Source: Mannheimia granulomatis
GTDB taxonomy: Bacteria > Pseudomonadota > Gammaproteobacteria > Enterobacterales > Pasteurellaceae
Assembly: GCF_013377255.1 (NCBI RefSeq)
Contig: NZ_CP016614.1
Span: forward strand, 1,620,501-1,684,500
Length of the DNA stretch: 64,000 bases
Reading direction: 5' to 3'
Shown piece by piece: positions 24,776-33,980 of this stretch (the first letter of the stretch is position 1; every line of letters begins with the position of its first letter). Position numbers and translations under genes: made by a program. The notes under the pieces are model-generated. The model saw only the letters and a list, made by a program, of their open reading frames with translations. It was not told the DNA's origin and did not search any database.

Positions 24776-26119
24776 TTATTGTACTGAAGGCTTTGTCGAT
24801 TGTGGTTGTTCAGAAGTTGCATCTTCTTTCACCGGCTCAACTTGCTCTAGCTCTTTTTCAGCTTGAATTTCTACTTTTTCAACTGCCTGAGGTACTTTAT
24901 TAATTTGCTGTGCTAATACTTTCAAACTTTGTAATGAATCAGGCGCATCTACATAAATAGTTTGCTCCGCTAAGTCATCCATCTCTTTTAAGAAATTTTG
25001 CACATTTTCATTTGAGGTTTCAAAATAACTTCTTATCCAAGAACCTACCGTTTGTAACGATTTTTTATACAACTCACTTTGTTGACGTGGAATTGCTAAA
25101 ATCGCAATTTGAAGACGTAAGCGAATATTTTCACGCAAATAAATTTCTTGATTTGGTGCAACAAAAGCTTTTTCATCGGCTTCATTACGTTTAGAAATAC
25201 GAATAAAATGATCTAAGAAAGAAGTCGCATTTTTCTCCAAATTGGTTTTCCAATCTTCAATTGAATCCGTTACTTGATTGTTTGAATTCAATGCTTGATT
25301 TTGCTCATTTTCTAAAATAGGCAAGTCATCTAATTTATTAGCTAAATTTGCTACACGCTGCATTAACGCATTTTGGTCGACAACATTAATATTCGCTAAC
25401 GTATTTAAATCAGCCTTAATTGCGTCACGCACATTAATGGCAGTAGGCACTTGCGTTAATACTTGATCTGCTTCCAATAAAAGATTTTTTGCTGTTTCAA
25501 TATCGTTATCCAATACGACTTTACGGAGTGCATTATTTAATAGGAAATCAGCTTCAGATAACAACCAGAATGTTTTATCAGAACCAGAAGTATTATTTAA
25601 TTTTTGTAGCTGTAACTGTAATCCACTAATTTGCTGAGTATAGCCGGTTTGTGCGTTTTCAAGCTGACTAATACGCTCTAACGCTTTTTGGTAATGTGCT
25701 GCAAGTTCATTAATTTGTGCTTTTTCATTATCAAAATTCGGCATTTCCAGTGCAGTTTGTACCGGCATTTGCAAAGTTACTTTCTTAGAAACTGCTTTAA
25801 TTTGAGCATCAAGCTCATTAAATTTTTGATTTCCTAGAAAATAGCCGGCACCACCTACAGCAAGAGCCACTAATAAAGATAATAATGCTAACCCTTTACC
25901 ACTTGATTTTTGCTGAACGAGAACTTTTTCTTCTACTGCTTTTTCAGTAGAAATATTTTCTTCAACTTGAGTAATATTTTCAGCAGACTCATTCATAACA
26001 GCCTTCTCAGCCTCCTTTTTTGCAAAAGATTCTGTAGAATCGACCGCTTGTTGAGTCTTATCTCCCACTTCTTCAATCTTATTTTCTACTTGTTCAAGTA
26101 CTTTTTTTTGTCTTGACAT
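24776..26119 (-). CDS. hemX: HemX, membrane-anchored coiled-coil protein of the hem operon
   Basis: A 447-residue protein with a charged cytoplasmic N-terminus (about 1-75, rich in E, K, V and Q), one membrane helix near 78-98 (GLALLSLLVALAVGGAGYFLG) and a periplasmic coiled-coil domain ending in a low-complexity E/Q/P tail. It lacks the catalytic domain of SAM-dependent uroporphyrinogen methyltransferases, although many databases use that name. The start ATG at 26119 is preceded by AAGGTGG; an upstream ATG at 26149 would overlap hemD. A USS lies inside the coding sequence near 26041. Confidence 0.92.
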   Translation of the reverse strand: MSRQKKVLEQVENKIEEVGDKTQQAVDSTESFAKKEAEKAVMNESAENITQVEENISTEKAVEEKVLVQQKSSGKGLALLSLLVALAVGGAGYFLGNQKFNELDAQIKAVSKKVTLQMPVQTALEMPNFDNEKAQINELAAHYQKALERISQLENAQTGYTQQISGLQLQLQKLNNTSGSDKTFWLLSEADFLLNNALRKVVLDNDIETAKNLLLEADQVLTQVPTAINVRDAIKADLNTLANINVVDQNALMQRVANLANKLDDLPILENEQNQALNSNNQVTDSIEDWKTNLEKNATSFLDHFIRISKRNEADEKAFVAPNQEIYLRENIRLRLQIAILAIPRQQSELYKKSLQTVGSWIRSYFETSNENVQNFLKEMDDLAEQTIYVDAPDSLQSLKVLAQQINKVPQAVEKVEIQAEKELEQVEPVKEDATSEQPQSTKPSVQ

Positions 26120-26129
26120 ACTCGCCACC

Positions 26130-26894
26130 TTAGTTAGATTTGTTGTCAATTTTAAATAATGTATTCATTAAGCTTACATTATCAGCTTTATATGATAAAA
26201 AAATCTGCTCTGCTTGCCAGCCCATCTGTCTGGCAATTTTTGCAATGCGATTACTTACTACTACAAGGTTACACCCCAGCAACCATTCACGGCAACTCTC
26301 TTTTGTCTGCTCAAACAATGAAGTTAAAATTTCACTACTGGTAATTACAACTGTATCCACACCTAAACGCTTACATAAGCTGATTTTTTCAGGAATATCA
26401 TCGGTTACAGGAACTCTTTGATAACATTCAAGATATTGTACATTTGCCCCACGCAAAGTCGCTTTTTCAGCTAACAATTCCCGACCAGAATTTGCCCTTA
26501 AAATCAAAATTGTCTTATCTCGTAAATTCTGCATTTCAGGCAGCTCTAATACTCCCTCACTATTTTCAGATTCTATCGGATAAATGACCGCTTGTTCAGC
26601 TTTTTCTGTAAAATATTTAGCCGTTCTTTGCCCTACCGCCAAATATTTCAGATCAGCACGGAAATGAAATCCTGTATCAGCAAGCGTTTTAACCGCATAT
26701 TCCACTGCATTAGGCGACACAGAAAAAACATAATCTCCCGATTTCAAACGGGATAAAACGGATGGAAGCTGCGGCAGATCTTTGCCGGCCTCAATTGTAA
26801 ATAGCGGTTGATGAATAGCAAAAATTTGCTGCTCATTCAACATATCGGCTAATTCTTGTCCCCTACTGTCAGGACGTGTAACAAGTACATTCAT
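26130..26894 (-). CDS. hemD: Uroporphyrinogen-III synthase
   Basis: HemD closes hydroxymethylbilane to uroporphyrinogen III, inverting ring D. The 254-residue protein starts MNVLVTRPDSRGQELADML and has the family's weakly conserved two-domain pattern, including FSVSPNAVEYAV, AVGQRTAKYF, ILRANSGRELL, LECYQRVP and the late TSSEILTSLF. The start is ATG 26894, four bases after the hemC stop. The frame is open 141 bases further upstream, but that stretch is hemC sequence read in another frame. A USS (near 26589) is within the coding region. Confidence 0.94.
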   Translation of the reverse strand: MNVLVTRPDSRGQELADMLNEQQIFAIHQPLFTIEAGKDLPQLPSVLSRLKSGDYVFSVSPNAVEYAVKTLADTGFHFRADLKYLAVGQRTAKYFTEKAEQAVIYPIESENSEGVLELPEMQNLRDKTILILRANSGRELLAEKATLRGANVQYLECYQRVPVTDDIPEKISLCKRLGVDTVVITSSEILTSLFEQTKESCREWLLGCNLVVVSNRIAKIARQMGWQAEQIFLSYKADNVSLMNTLFKIDNKSN

Positions 26895-26898
26895 TATC

Positions 26899-27831
26899 TT
26901 ATGCGTTGTCTTTATAAACTTCTGCCAAAATTTTATCTGCACCTTGTGCCAATAATTGCTCAGCAACCGAGATACCCAACTGCTCGGCATTTTGTATATT
27001 AGCTTTACCGGAAGCTCGAATAATTTGTGAACCATCTAGCGAGCCTACTAAGGCATTCAATGTAATCTCATCGCCTGCTAACGTCGCAAAACCACCAATC
27101 GGCACTTGACATCCGCCTTGCAAACGAGTGTTCATCGCACGCTCAGCTATCACACAACAAGCGGTCGAATTATGATTTAATTTTGCAACATAGTTTAAAA
27201 TACGCTCATCGTTTACTCTAGTTTCAATACCTACTGCACCTTGCCCTGCGGCCGGTAACGATTGCTCGACCGGAATATAGCTTCGAATTCTCTCTTTTAA
27301 CCCTAAACGGATTAAACCTGCAGAGGCTAAAATAATAGCATCATATTCACCATTATCTAATTTACTCAAACGAGTCCCCACATTTCCTCGTAAAGATTTT
27401 ACTGTTAAATGAGGATATTTCGCCATTAATTGACATTGACGGCGTAAACTGGAAGTCCCTATAACCGAACCTGCCGGCAATTCATCCAAGCTACTAAATT
27501 TATTTGAAACAAAAGCATCTCTTGGATCTTCACGCTCGCAAATTACCGCTAACCCTAATCCTTCCGGAAAACTCATTGGCACGTCTTTCATTGAATGTAC
27601 CGCGATATCTGCCCGATTTTCCAATAACGCCAGTTCTAATTCTTTAACGAACAATCCTTTACCGCCAATTTTTGCCAAAGGAGTATCTAAAATAACATCG
27701 CCTTTTGTTACCATAGTCACCAGTTCAACAGACAAATTAGGAAAATATTTTTCTAATTCGCTTTTTACAAAATTAGCCTGCCACAAAGCGAGTGGGCTTT
27801 GGCGGGTTGCAATACGTAAAATATCCTTCAT
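26899..27831 (-). CDS. hemC: Porphobilinogen deaminase (hydroxymethylbilane synthase)
   Basis: HemC joins four porphobilinogens into hydroxymethylbilane. The 310-residue protein has RIATRQSPLALWQA at the start, HSMKDVPM, the substrate-binding GTSSLRRQCQL, SLRGNVGTRL, and LQGGCQVPIGG with the cysteine that holds the dipyrromethane cofactor. AAGGATATTTTACGT is coding; the ATG at 27831 follows AAAGATTT. It leads the hemCDXY operon as in E. coli. The divergent neighbour is adhE, with a 296-base regulatory gap. A USS (ACAAGCGGTCG) lies in the coding region near 27157. Confidence 0.97.
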   Translation of the reverse strand: MKDILRIATRQSPLALWQANFVKSELEKYFPNLSVELVTMVTKGDVILDTPLAKIGGKGLFVKELELALLENRADIAVHSMKDVPMSFPEGLGLAVICEREDPRDAFVSNKFSSLDELPAGSVIGTSSLRRQCQLMAKYPHLTVKSLRGNVGTRLSKLDNGEYDAIILASAGLIRLGLKERIRSYIPVEQSLPAAGQGAVGIETRVNDERILNYVAKLNHNSTACCVIAERAMNTRLQGGCQVPIGGFATLAGDEITLNALVGSLDGSQIIRASGKANIQNAEQLGISVAEQLLAQGADKILAEVYKDNA

Positions 27832-27916
27832 AAATCTTTAATCTAAAACAAACTTGTCAGTAACCCATCCTAACACTTTTTGCCTCAAACTGCCAAAAAT
27901 AATCATCTCTATCTAG

Positions 27917-27930
27917 TTGGTATTAATCAA
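27917..27930 (+). promoter_or_regulatory. Near-consensus FNR box between hemC and adhE
   Basis: TTGGT ATTA ATCAA differs from the FNR consensus TTGAT-N4-ATCAA at one position. It lies 91 bases upstream of a perfect FNR box and could serve either adhE or hemC. Confidence 0.5.
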
Positions 27931-28007
27931 AATTAAGTGATTTTTCTTCAAGAATATATAAATAAACGTATTTATATTTTATAGCATATATGTCATTTTT
28001 TAAAACC

Positions 28008-28021
28008 TTGATATAGATCAA
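28008..28021 (+). promoter_or_regulatory. Perfect FNR box upstream of adhE
   Basis: TTGAT ATAG ATCAA matches the FNR consensus exactly. TATAAT at 28039-28044 lies 18 bases downstream and may be the -10 element, although the spacing is shorter than the classical class II arrangement. AdhE is needed in fermentation, so activation without oxygen fits. Confidence 0.8.
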
Positions 28022-28127
28022 AACAACACATCAAGAAGTATAATTTTTAACGACAAAATAACTCTTTTGGGTAATAATTTCAAAAGTTAAAAAAATTATC
28101 AAATTTAAACTTATGAGGAACCAAACT

Positions 28128-30734
28128 ATGGCTAAACACACTCAACCATACGATGCCCAAGCGGAAGTTAATTCGCTTGTTGAAAAAGGCTTAAAAGCAC
28201 TTGAAGAGTTTAAAAAACTCAACCAAGAGCAAGTCGATTTCATTGTTGCTAAAGCTTCTGTTGCCGCATTAGATAAACATGGTATTTTAGCAATGCACGC
28301 TTATGAAGAAACCGGTCGCGGTGTATTCGAAGATAAAGCAACTAAAAACCTGTTTGCCTGCGAATATGTTGTCAATAATATGCGACATTTAAAAACTGCC
28401 GGTATCATTAATGAAGATGATGTAACAGGCATTACCGAAATAGCCGACCCGGTCGGTGTTGTCTGCGGTATCACGCCAACCACCAACCCAACCTCAACAA
28501 CTATTTTCAAAGCCCTCATCGCTCTTAAAACCCGTAATCCTATCGTATTTGCCTTCCACCCATCTGCCCAGCAATGCTCAGCACATGCAGCTCAAATTGT
28601 ACGAGATGCAGCTGTTGCAGCAGGCGCACCGGAAAACTGCGTACAATGGCTTGCTCAACCCTCAATGGAAGGCACCTCTGCTTTAATGAAACATCCTGGC
28701 ATTGCCACTATTCTTGCAACCGGAGGAAATGCCATGGTTGAAGCCGCCTATTCTTGTGGAAAACCGGCTTTAGGCGTAGGGGCAGGTAATGTACCGGCTT
28801 ATGTGGAAAAAACCGCAAAACTAAAACAAGCAGTTTATGATATTGTGATGTCGAAATCATTCGATAATGGAATGATTTGTGCTTCTGAGCAAGCGGCAAT
28901 TGTGGATAAAGAAATCTATGCCGAATTTATTAAAGAAATGCAATCTTACGGTGTGTATTTAGTCAATAAAAAAGAGAAAGCCTTGCTTGAAAAATATATT
29001 TTCGGCGTAGATAAAGCAAAAGATGAAAACTGTGCAGGGGCAAAATTAAATGCCGCAGTTGTGGGTAAACCTGCAGCCTGGATTGCCGAGCAAGCAGGCT
29101 TTAAAGTGCCTGAAAAAACCAATATTCTATTAGCAGAATGTGCCTTTGTAGGTGAAGGCGAACCTCTCACACGTGAAAAACTCTCTCCTGTACTTGCCCT
29201 ACTCAAATCTAACTCTACCGAACAAGGCTTGGAATTATCCGAAGCAATGGTGAACTTTCACGGTTTAGGTCATAGTGCAGCAATTCATACCGAAAACAAA
29301 GAATTAGCTAAAACCTTCGGTGAACGTGTTAAAGCCATTCGTGTGATTTGGAACTCACCATCTACCTTTGGAGGCATTGGTGATGTATATAACTCCTTCT
29401 TACCTTCTCTCACTTTAGGTTGTGGCTCTTACGGTAAAAACTCCGTAGGCAACAACGTCAGTGCAGTGAACTTACTTAATATCAAACGTGTGGGCAGACG
29501 GAGAAACAATATGCAATGGTTTAAAGTGCCATCAAAAATCTACTTTGAGCGTGATTCAATCCAATATTTAAAATCTATGCACGATGTCCACAAAGTGATG
29601 ATCGTAACAGACCGTTCAATGGTAGATTTAGGCTTTGTAGATAGAATTACCGAACAACTACGCCAACGCCGTAATCCAATTACTTACCAACTTTTTGCTG
29701 ACGTTGAGCCAAACCCAAGTTTAGACACCGTCAAACGCGGCACGGAATTAATGCGTAGCTTCCAGCCGGATACCATCATTGCCTTAGGCGGTGGCTCACC
29801 AATGGATGCGGCGAAAATCATGTGGTTATTCTATGAACAACCGGAAGTCGATTTCCGTGATTTAGTGCAAAAATTCATGGATATTCGCAAACGTGCATTC
29901 AAATTCCCACAATTGGGACGTAAAGCAAAATTTGTCGGCATTCCAACGACTTCCGGTACAGGCTCTGAAGTCACACCATTTGCGGTAATTACCGATGGCG
30001 ATATCAAATACCCATTAGCAGACTACTCGCTCACCCCAACCATTGCGATTGTCGATCCTGCTCTGGTGATGACTGTTCCATCCCACGTGGCAGCAGATAC
30101 CGGCTTAGACGTATTAACCCACGCAACCGAGGCTTACACCTCAATTTTAGCCAACGACTATACCGACGGTTTAGCTCTACAAGCGATCAAGTTAGTATTT
30201 GAAAACTTAGAGAAATCAGTCAAAGAGTTTGACGAAGTGGCTCGTGAGAAAATGCACAACGCCTCAACCATGGCAGGTATGGCATTTGCCAACGCATTCC
30301 TAGGAATTTGTCACTCAATGGCACATAAAATCGGCGGTAAATTCCATACTATTCATGGGCGTACTAACGCGATTTTACTACCACATGTTATCCGCTATAA
30401 CGGCACCCGCCCAACAAAAGTTGCTACTTGGCCAAAATATACTAACTACGTGGCAGATATCCGCTTCCAAGACATTGCCCGCATGCTCGGCTTACCGGCA
30501 GACACACCAGAACAAGGGGTAGAATCTTACGCAAAAGCAGTGCATGACTTAGCGGAGCGCTGCGGTGTAAAAATGTCTTTACGTGAACAAGGCGTTGATG
30601 AACAAGAGTTCTTGGCAGCCCGCCGTGAACTTGCCTTAAACGCATTTGAAGACCAATGCACCCCGGCAAACCCACGCTTGGCCATGATTGAAGACATGGA
30701 AGCGATTATGACCAAAGCGTTTTATGGAAAATAA
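28128..30734 (+). CDS. adhE: Bifunctional acetaldehyde-CoA/alcohol dehydrogenase AdhE
   Basis: AdhE reduces acetyl-CoA to acetaldehyde and then ethanol with NADH, regenerating NAD in fermentation. The 868-residue fusion has an N-terminal aldehyde dehydrogenase domain (to about 440; catalytic cysteine in SFDNGMICASEQ; HGLGHSAAIHT) and a C-terminal iron-dependent alcohol dehydrogenase (GGGSPMDAAKIMW, TTSGTGSEVTPFAVI, HSMAHKIGG and HGRTNAILLPH with iron-binding histidines). The start ATG 28128 follows GAGGAA; the ATG at 28113 overlaps that site and is less likely. The perfect FNR box upstream predicts anaerobic induction. Confidence 0.97.
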   Translation: MAKHTQPYDAQAEVNSLVEKGLKALEEFKKLNQEQVDFIVAKASVAALDKHGILAMHAYEETGRGVFEDKATKNLFACEYVVNNMRHLKTAGIINEDDVTGITEIADPVGVVCGITPTTNPTSTTIFKALIALKTRNPIVFAFHPSAQQCSAHAAQIVRDAAVAAGAPENCVQWLAQPSMEGTSALMKHPGIATILATGGNAMVEAAYSCGKPALGVGAGNVPAYVEKTAKLKQAVYDIVMSKSFDNGMICASEQAAIVDKEIYAEFIKEMQSYGVYLVNKKEKALLEKYIFGVDKAKDENCAGAKLNAAVVGKPAAWIAEQAGFKVPEKTNILLAECAFVGEGEPLTREKLSPVLALLKSNSTEQGLELSEAMVNFHGLGHSAAIHTENKELAKTFGERVKAIRVIWNSPSTFGGIGDVYNSFLPSLTLGCGSYGKNSVGNNVSAVNLLNIKRVGRRRNNMQWFKVPSKIYFERDSIQYLKSMHDVHKVMIVTDRSMVDLGFVDRITEQLRQRRNPITYQLFADVEPNPSLDTVKRGTELMRSFQPDTIIALGGGSPMDAAKIMWLFYEQPEVDFRDLVQKFMDIRKRAFKFPQLGRKAKFVGIPTTSGTGSEVTPFAVITDGDIKYPLADYSLTPTIAIVDPALVMTVPSHVAADTGLDVLTHATEAYTSILANDYTDGLALQAIKLVFENLEKSVKEFDEVAREKMHNASTMAGMAFANAFLGICHSMAHKIGGKFHTIHGRTNAILLPHVIRYNGTRPTKVATWPKYTNYVADIRFQDIARMLGLPADTPEQGVESYAKAVHDLAERCGVKMSLREQGVDEQEFLAARRELALNAFEDQCTPANPRLAMIEDMEAIMTKAFYGK

Positions 30735-30767
30735 GCGTTAAATAATTATTAAAAAGCCCAAAAAATA

Positions 30768-30800
30768 AAAGGTTGGTAAACATAAAATTTACCAACCTTT
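30768..30800. terminator. Bidirectional terminator between adhE and the flotillin gene
   Basis: AAAGGTTGGTAAA (30768-30780) and TTTACCAACCTTT (30788-30800) form a perfect 13 bp stem with a 7-base A-rich loop. Confidence 0.92.
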
Positions 30801-30805
30801 ATTTA

Positions 30806-32236
30806 TTACTCTTTTTCTGACGGCTTACCTTGAGAATGACCTAAAAGCTTCTCAATTAATGCCTTGCCTAATTCAGACTGATTTAAGCCCTCTAAGGTTG
30901 CAGCAATTTTTGTACCGCCTGTTGAACTAAAAAGCTCACCTACCCGCTGAATCCCTTTATCTACACGTGCATCATTAATGATAAATTTCATATCAGAATG
31001 TGAAAGTGCTTTGGCTTGCTCAATACCAATAGCTTGATTCGCTTCAATTTGGCGAATACTGACCAGATATTGTTGATAGCCCTCATTTCCACCAATTTCT
31101 CTTGCCAGCTCAATCTGCCCCGATACTAAAGAGATTTCCAATTTTTGTTTAGCTTCAGCTTCAGCCGAACCAATTTTAGCAATACCTTGAGCCTCTTTAT
31201 CTTTAGTTTCCAATAAAGCTTCTGCCTCCAAAAATGCTTTTTGTTTTTCCCCTTCAGCCACCAAAATTTGGTGTTGTTTCTCGGCTTCTGAATTAATAAT
31301 TAACGCATTTCGATTTGCTTCTGCTTTAATTTCTTGAGTGCGTTTATCTTGATCCGCTTTCACAATTTCTACATCTTTAGCAATTTCAGCTTGCTTTACT
31401 TCCGCAACCCGTTTTACCTCCATTTCACGCTCTTTGGTGATTTTTTCTTGCTGTTTCACCAACTGTTGAGCTTGCTCATTAGAAACCGCCACCTCACGCT
31501 GATTTTCAACGGTTTTTAAGCCTACTTCTTTTTCTGCTTCTTGACGTTTTACATCCGCCTCTTTCTTCGCTTCAATTTCGGCAATCTGTGCTTCTTTTTG
31601 GTTACGAGCCACTTCAACACGGCTCTCTTTTTCAATAAAGGATTTTTTAATTTCCATAATATTGAAAATTACTTTAGAACCACCGCTATCCCGAATATCC
31701 ATCAGCTCAATGTTTTTCACCGGCTCAATCCCCCAATTTTTCAACTGTTCTTTGACGGCAGCAGTAAAATCATCACCCAATTCAGAACGCACCTGCAAAA
31801 TATCATTTAGATTACGGCTAGATAAAATAGAACGCACCGAGCCTTGAATAATATCAACCAGTTGGATATTCATATCGTGAAAATCCGAAACACGCTGCGC
31901 AGCTAAATTGCTATCTGCCACACGGAAAAACGCGGTAATATCCACCACAAAAGGTAAACGCTCTAAATCATAGGCTTCATAGTTATCAATTTTAATCGAG
32001 AACACCGAGACCGGTAGCACGATCGTACTGACCCCAATCAGCGGCAACCAAGAAGGAAACGCATAATAAACATTACCATTGCCGGTATCTTTACCGTAAG
32101 ATATCGTCTTACCTCCCGATTGCACGATGTGTACTTCATTGGTCTTTACGACCCGGCGGAATAGCAATGCAATAAAAAGCGATATAGCAATAACTATAAC
32201 GATTCCAATAATTGCAACCAATATGTAAAAGTCCAT
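30806..32236 (-). CDS. Flotillin/SPFH family membrane protein (YqiK-like)
   Basis: A 476-residue protein with one N-terminal membrane helix (about 3-27, YILVAIIGIVIVIAISLFIA), an SPFH/band 7 domain (about 30-190, IVLPVSVFSIKIDNYEAYDLERLPFVVDITAFFRV) and a long alanine/glutamate-rich coiled coil (about 190-400) that drives oligomerisation. Flotillins organise membrane microdomains; the specific role is unknown. The start at 32236 (MDFY) has AAAGG eight bases upstream; an ATG at 32245 is too close to that site. No NfeD-type partner gene is adjacent, unlike many yqiK/yuaF pairs. Confidence 0.88.
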   Translation of the reverse strand: MDFYILVAIIGIVIVIAISLFIALLFRRVVKTNEVHIVQSGGKTISYGKDTGNGNVYYAFPSWLPLIGVSTIVLPVSVFSIKIDNYEAYDLERLPFVVDITAFFRVADSNLAAQRVSDFHDMNIQLVDIIQGSVRSILSSRNLNDILQVRSELGDDFTAAVKEQLKNWGIEPVKNIELMDIRDSGGSKVIFNIMEIKKSFIEKESRVEVARNQKEAQIAEIEAKKEADVKRQEAEKEVGLKTVENQREVAVSNEQAQQLVKQQEKITKEREMEVKRVAEVKQAEIAKDVEIVKADQDKRTQEIKAEANRNALIINSEAEKQHQILVAEGEKQKAFLEAEALLETKDKEAQGIAKIGSAEAEAKQKLEISLVSGQIELAREIGGNEGYQQYLVSIRQIEANQAIGIEQAKALSHSDMKFIINDARVDKGIQRVGELFSSTGGTKIAATLEGLNQSELGKALIEKLLGHSQGKPSEKE

Positions 32237-32280
32237 AACATTCACCTTTTAAATAAAAAAACAATTCACACTTTAAGCCA

Positions 32281-32338
32281 ACAAGCGGTGATTTTCTAGC
32301 AAAATTTTGCAAATTTCCGTCGAATTTAGACCGCTTGT
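32281..32338. repeat. Inverted USS pair upstream of the flotillin gene
   Basis: ACAAGCGGTG (32281-32290) and ACCGCTTGT (32330-32338) with AAAATTTTGCAAATTT between. The right arm supplies the last codons and stop of a LysR-type pseudogene fragment on the minus strand. Confidence 0.8.
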
Positions 32339-32418
32339 TCGCCTTTCCAACGCAGAGCTTCGATCACCGCCTTCAGTGCACCGGAGCTTTTGCGGTTGGA
32401 GTAGTAGAGGTGGTAGCC
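32326..32418 (-). pseudogene. Remnant of a LysR-type regulator gene (C-terminal 30 codons)
   Basis: Read on the minus strand, 32418 to 32326 encodes GYHLYYSNRKSSGALK followed by AVIEALRWKGEQAV and a TAA stop. This matches the C-terminal end of LysR-type regulators (PGYHLYYPSRRQ..PALRAVIDALR). The codon immediately before is TAG, and nothing recognisable precedes it, so the gene is a decayed stub. The final EQAV-stop is written by a USS. Composition (GGCTACCACCTCTACTACTCC) is more G+C-rich than the surroundings. Confidence 0.65.
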
Positions 32419-32700
32419 CTAGAGGATAAAACACCCCTACTTGCCGGCGGTTTGGCTAAACCAAGCAATCATAAAGAGCAATATTTTTAAATGTTGGCTT
32501 GCCAATGCTGTAAAGCTGTAAACAGCTCTTTCAAGGAGGGAAAATAATCGTTTGTAGAATTCAGCAACAAATAAACTTCTACTCTAAATATACGAACTTA
32601 TAGTATTATGCAGATGGAATTACTTGCTTTAACAAGCGGTTAATTTTTAGAGTTTTTTTGTAAAAATCAATTCAGATAAGAACCATAACATAAATATAAG
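32419..32700. other. Gene-free stretch between the LysR remnant and the DUF711 gene
   Basis: No convincing reading frame is present. It holds a small palindrome (AGCTGT AA ACAGCT near 32515), a USS (ACAAGCGGTTAA at about 32633) and A/T-rich DNA with TATAGTATTAT near 32600 that might be a -10 region. It is probably degenerate sequence left after loss of the LysR gene, plus the leader of the DUF711 gene. Confidence 0.5.
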
Positions 32701-32710
32701 GAGTGAATTA

Positions 32711-33934
32711 ATGCAAACCTACCAAAATAAATCCCTTTGTCGTGTACGAACGATAACATTATTTTTAAGCCTAACGAAAGATAAATCACAATGGCAAGAT
32801 GCATTGAAATCGGCTAAAGCCGAATTTGATATTCTCGTTCCTGCAATCCAAAAACAAGGGTATATTTTGCAATCTATTCGGATTGTAACAAATGGCTTTG
32901 GCGAATACTTAGATTTAACCAGTATTGAAACGGCTAAACAAGATTTAGCTTATCTAAAACAGTTATTAAGCCAGCTAAGCGATAGTGGTTTACGCATCCG
33001 ATTTGCTATTGGTGAAGCTAAAACGGCTGAAGAGCTTGCATTATTGCCGGAACTCATCTTAAACTATGGTGATTTATCTAATGCTTGCGTGAATGTTGAT
33101 TTAGATGAATTTGGTATTTTAGATAATGAAAAGATTTTGCACTCTGCTCAAATTATAAAACAGATTGCTGAAATTACCCCTAGAGGAGAAGGGAACTTTA
33201 ACTTTACCGTTAACTTTAACTGCAAGCCATTCATTCCTTATTTTCCGGCAAGCTATCATTCAAGCCAGCTACCAAATAGCTTTGTGATTGGCTTGGAAAC
33301 ACCTGACTTGCTGGTTGCAGTATTAAAAGAGCTAAAACAAACTCAGCATAATGATTTTTATCACCAATGCTATGAAACAATGTCTCAAGCCTTACAATAT
33401 CACGTTGATGAAATTCTAAGTGCCGTAAATTCGGTAAAAGATTCATTGAAATTTGAATTCGCCGGAATGGATAGCTCGGCCGCTCCATCTAAAAATTGTG
33501 CTTCCATGACAGAAGTTTATGAATTAATGGGTGTCCCTTTCTTTGGCGCCGCTGGCACAGTTGAAGCCTCTGCCCTGCTGACAAAAGTGTTTAAATCTGT
33601 CAAAAATGTACCGCTTGTCGGGTTTTCCGGATTAATGCTTGCAGTAACAGAAGATTTAGGACTGGCTGAAGGCACACAAAAAGAGCAATTCGATATCCGA
33701 GCACTACTGACTTATAGTGCCGTCTGTGGCATTGGGCTTGATACTGTGCCAATTTCGAGTGAAGCAACCATTGAGCAAATTGCAGCACTAATGCGAGATA
33801 CCGGCACAATGGCATTTAGACTAAACAAGCCACTTACCGTTCGCTTATTCCCAATTCCAAATAAAGTAGCAGGTGATGTAACCGAATTCGAAAGTGATGA
33901 TTTATGTAATTGCCGAATTCTAGCGGTTCCTTAA
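32711..33934 (+). CDS. DUF711 (UPF0210-like) family protein
   Basis: A 407-residue soluble protein. The segment RTITLFLSL near the start, and GFSGLMLAVTEDLGLAEG, AVCGIGLDTVPISSEATIEQIAALMRD and KPLTVRLFPIPNKVAGDVTEF in the C-terminal third match the DUF711 family, whose members have no proven reaction. No signal peptide or membrane helix is visible. AAGGAGTGAATTA gives a strong ribosome binding site before ATG 32711. It stands alone between decayed LysR sequence and a terminator, so the regulator remnant might once have controlled it. Confidence 0.85.
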   Translation: MQTYQNKSLCRVRTITLFLSLTKDKSQWQDALKSAKAEFDILVPAIQKQGYILQSIRIVTNGFGEYLDLTSIETAKQDLAYLKQLLSQLSDSGLRIRFAIGEAKTAEELALLPELILNYGDLSNACVNVDLDEFGILDNEKILHSAQIIKQIAEITPRGEGNFNFTVNFNCKPFIPYFPASYHSSQLPNSFVIGLETPDLLVAVLKELKQTQHNDFYHQCYETMSQALQYHVDEILSAVNSVKDSLKFEFAGMDSSAAPSKNCASMTEVYELMGVPFFGAAGTVEASALLTKVFKSVKNVPLVGFSGLMLAVTEDLGLAEGTQKEQFDIRALLTYSAVCGIGLDTVPISSEATIEQIAALMRDTGTMAFRLNKPLTVRLFPIPNKVAGDVTEFESDDLCNCRILAVP

Positions 33935-33942
33935 TCCAGTAA

Positions 33943-33976
33943 AAAGGCTGATGATCAATTGATTCATCAGCCTTTA
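33943..33976. terminator. Bidirectional terminator between the DUF711 gene and amiB
   Basis: AAAGGCTGATGA (33943-33954) and TCATCAGCCTTT (33964-33975) form a perfect 12 bp stem with a 9-base loop. Confidence 0.92.
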
Positions 33977-33980
33977 TCTC

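Noticed and set aside
26895..27035. N-terminal extension of hemD by 47 codons
   Set aside because: It is the end of hemC read in another frame; MNVLVTRPDSRG is the conserved start.
28113..28127. Earlier ATG for adhE
   Set aside because: The GAGGAA ribosome binding site lies inside this extension and serves the ATG at 28128.
28128..30734. AdhE as an accidental gene fusion or sequencing artefact
   Set aside because: The aldehyde and alcohol dehydrogenase fusion is the normal architecture of AdhE.
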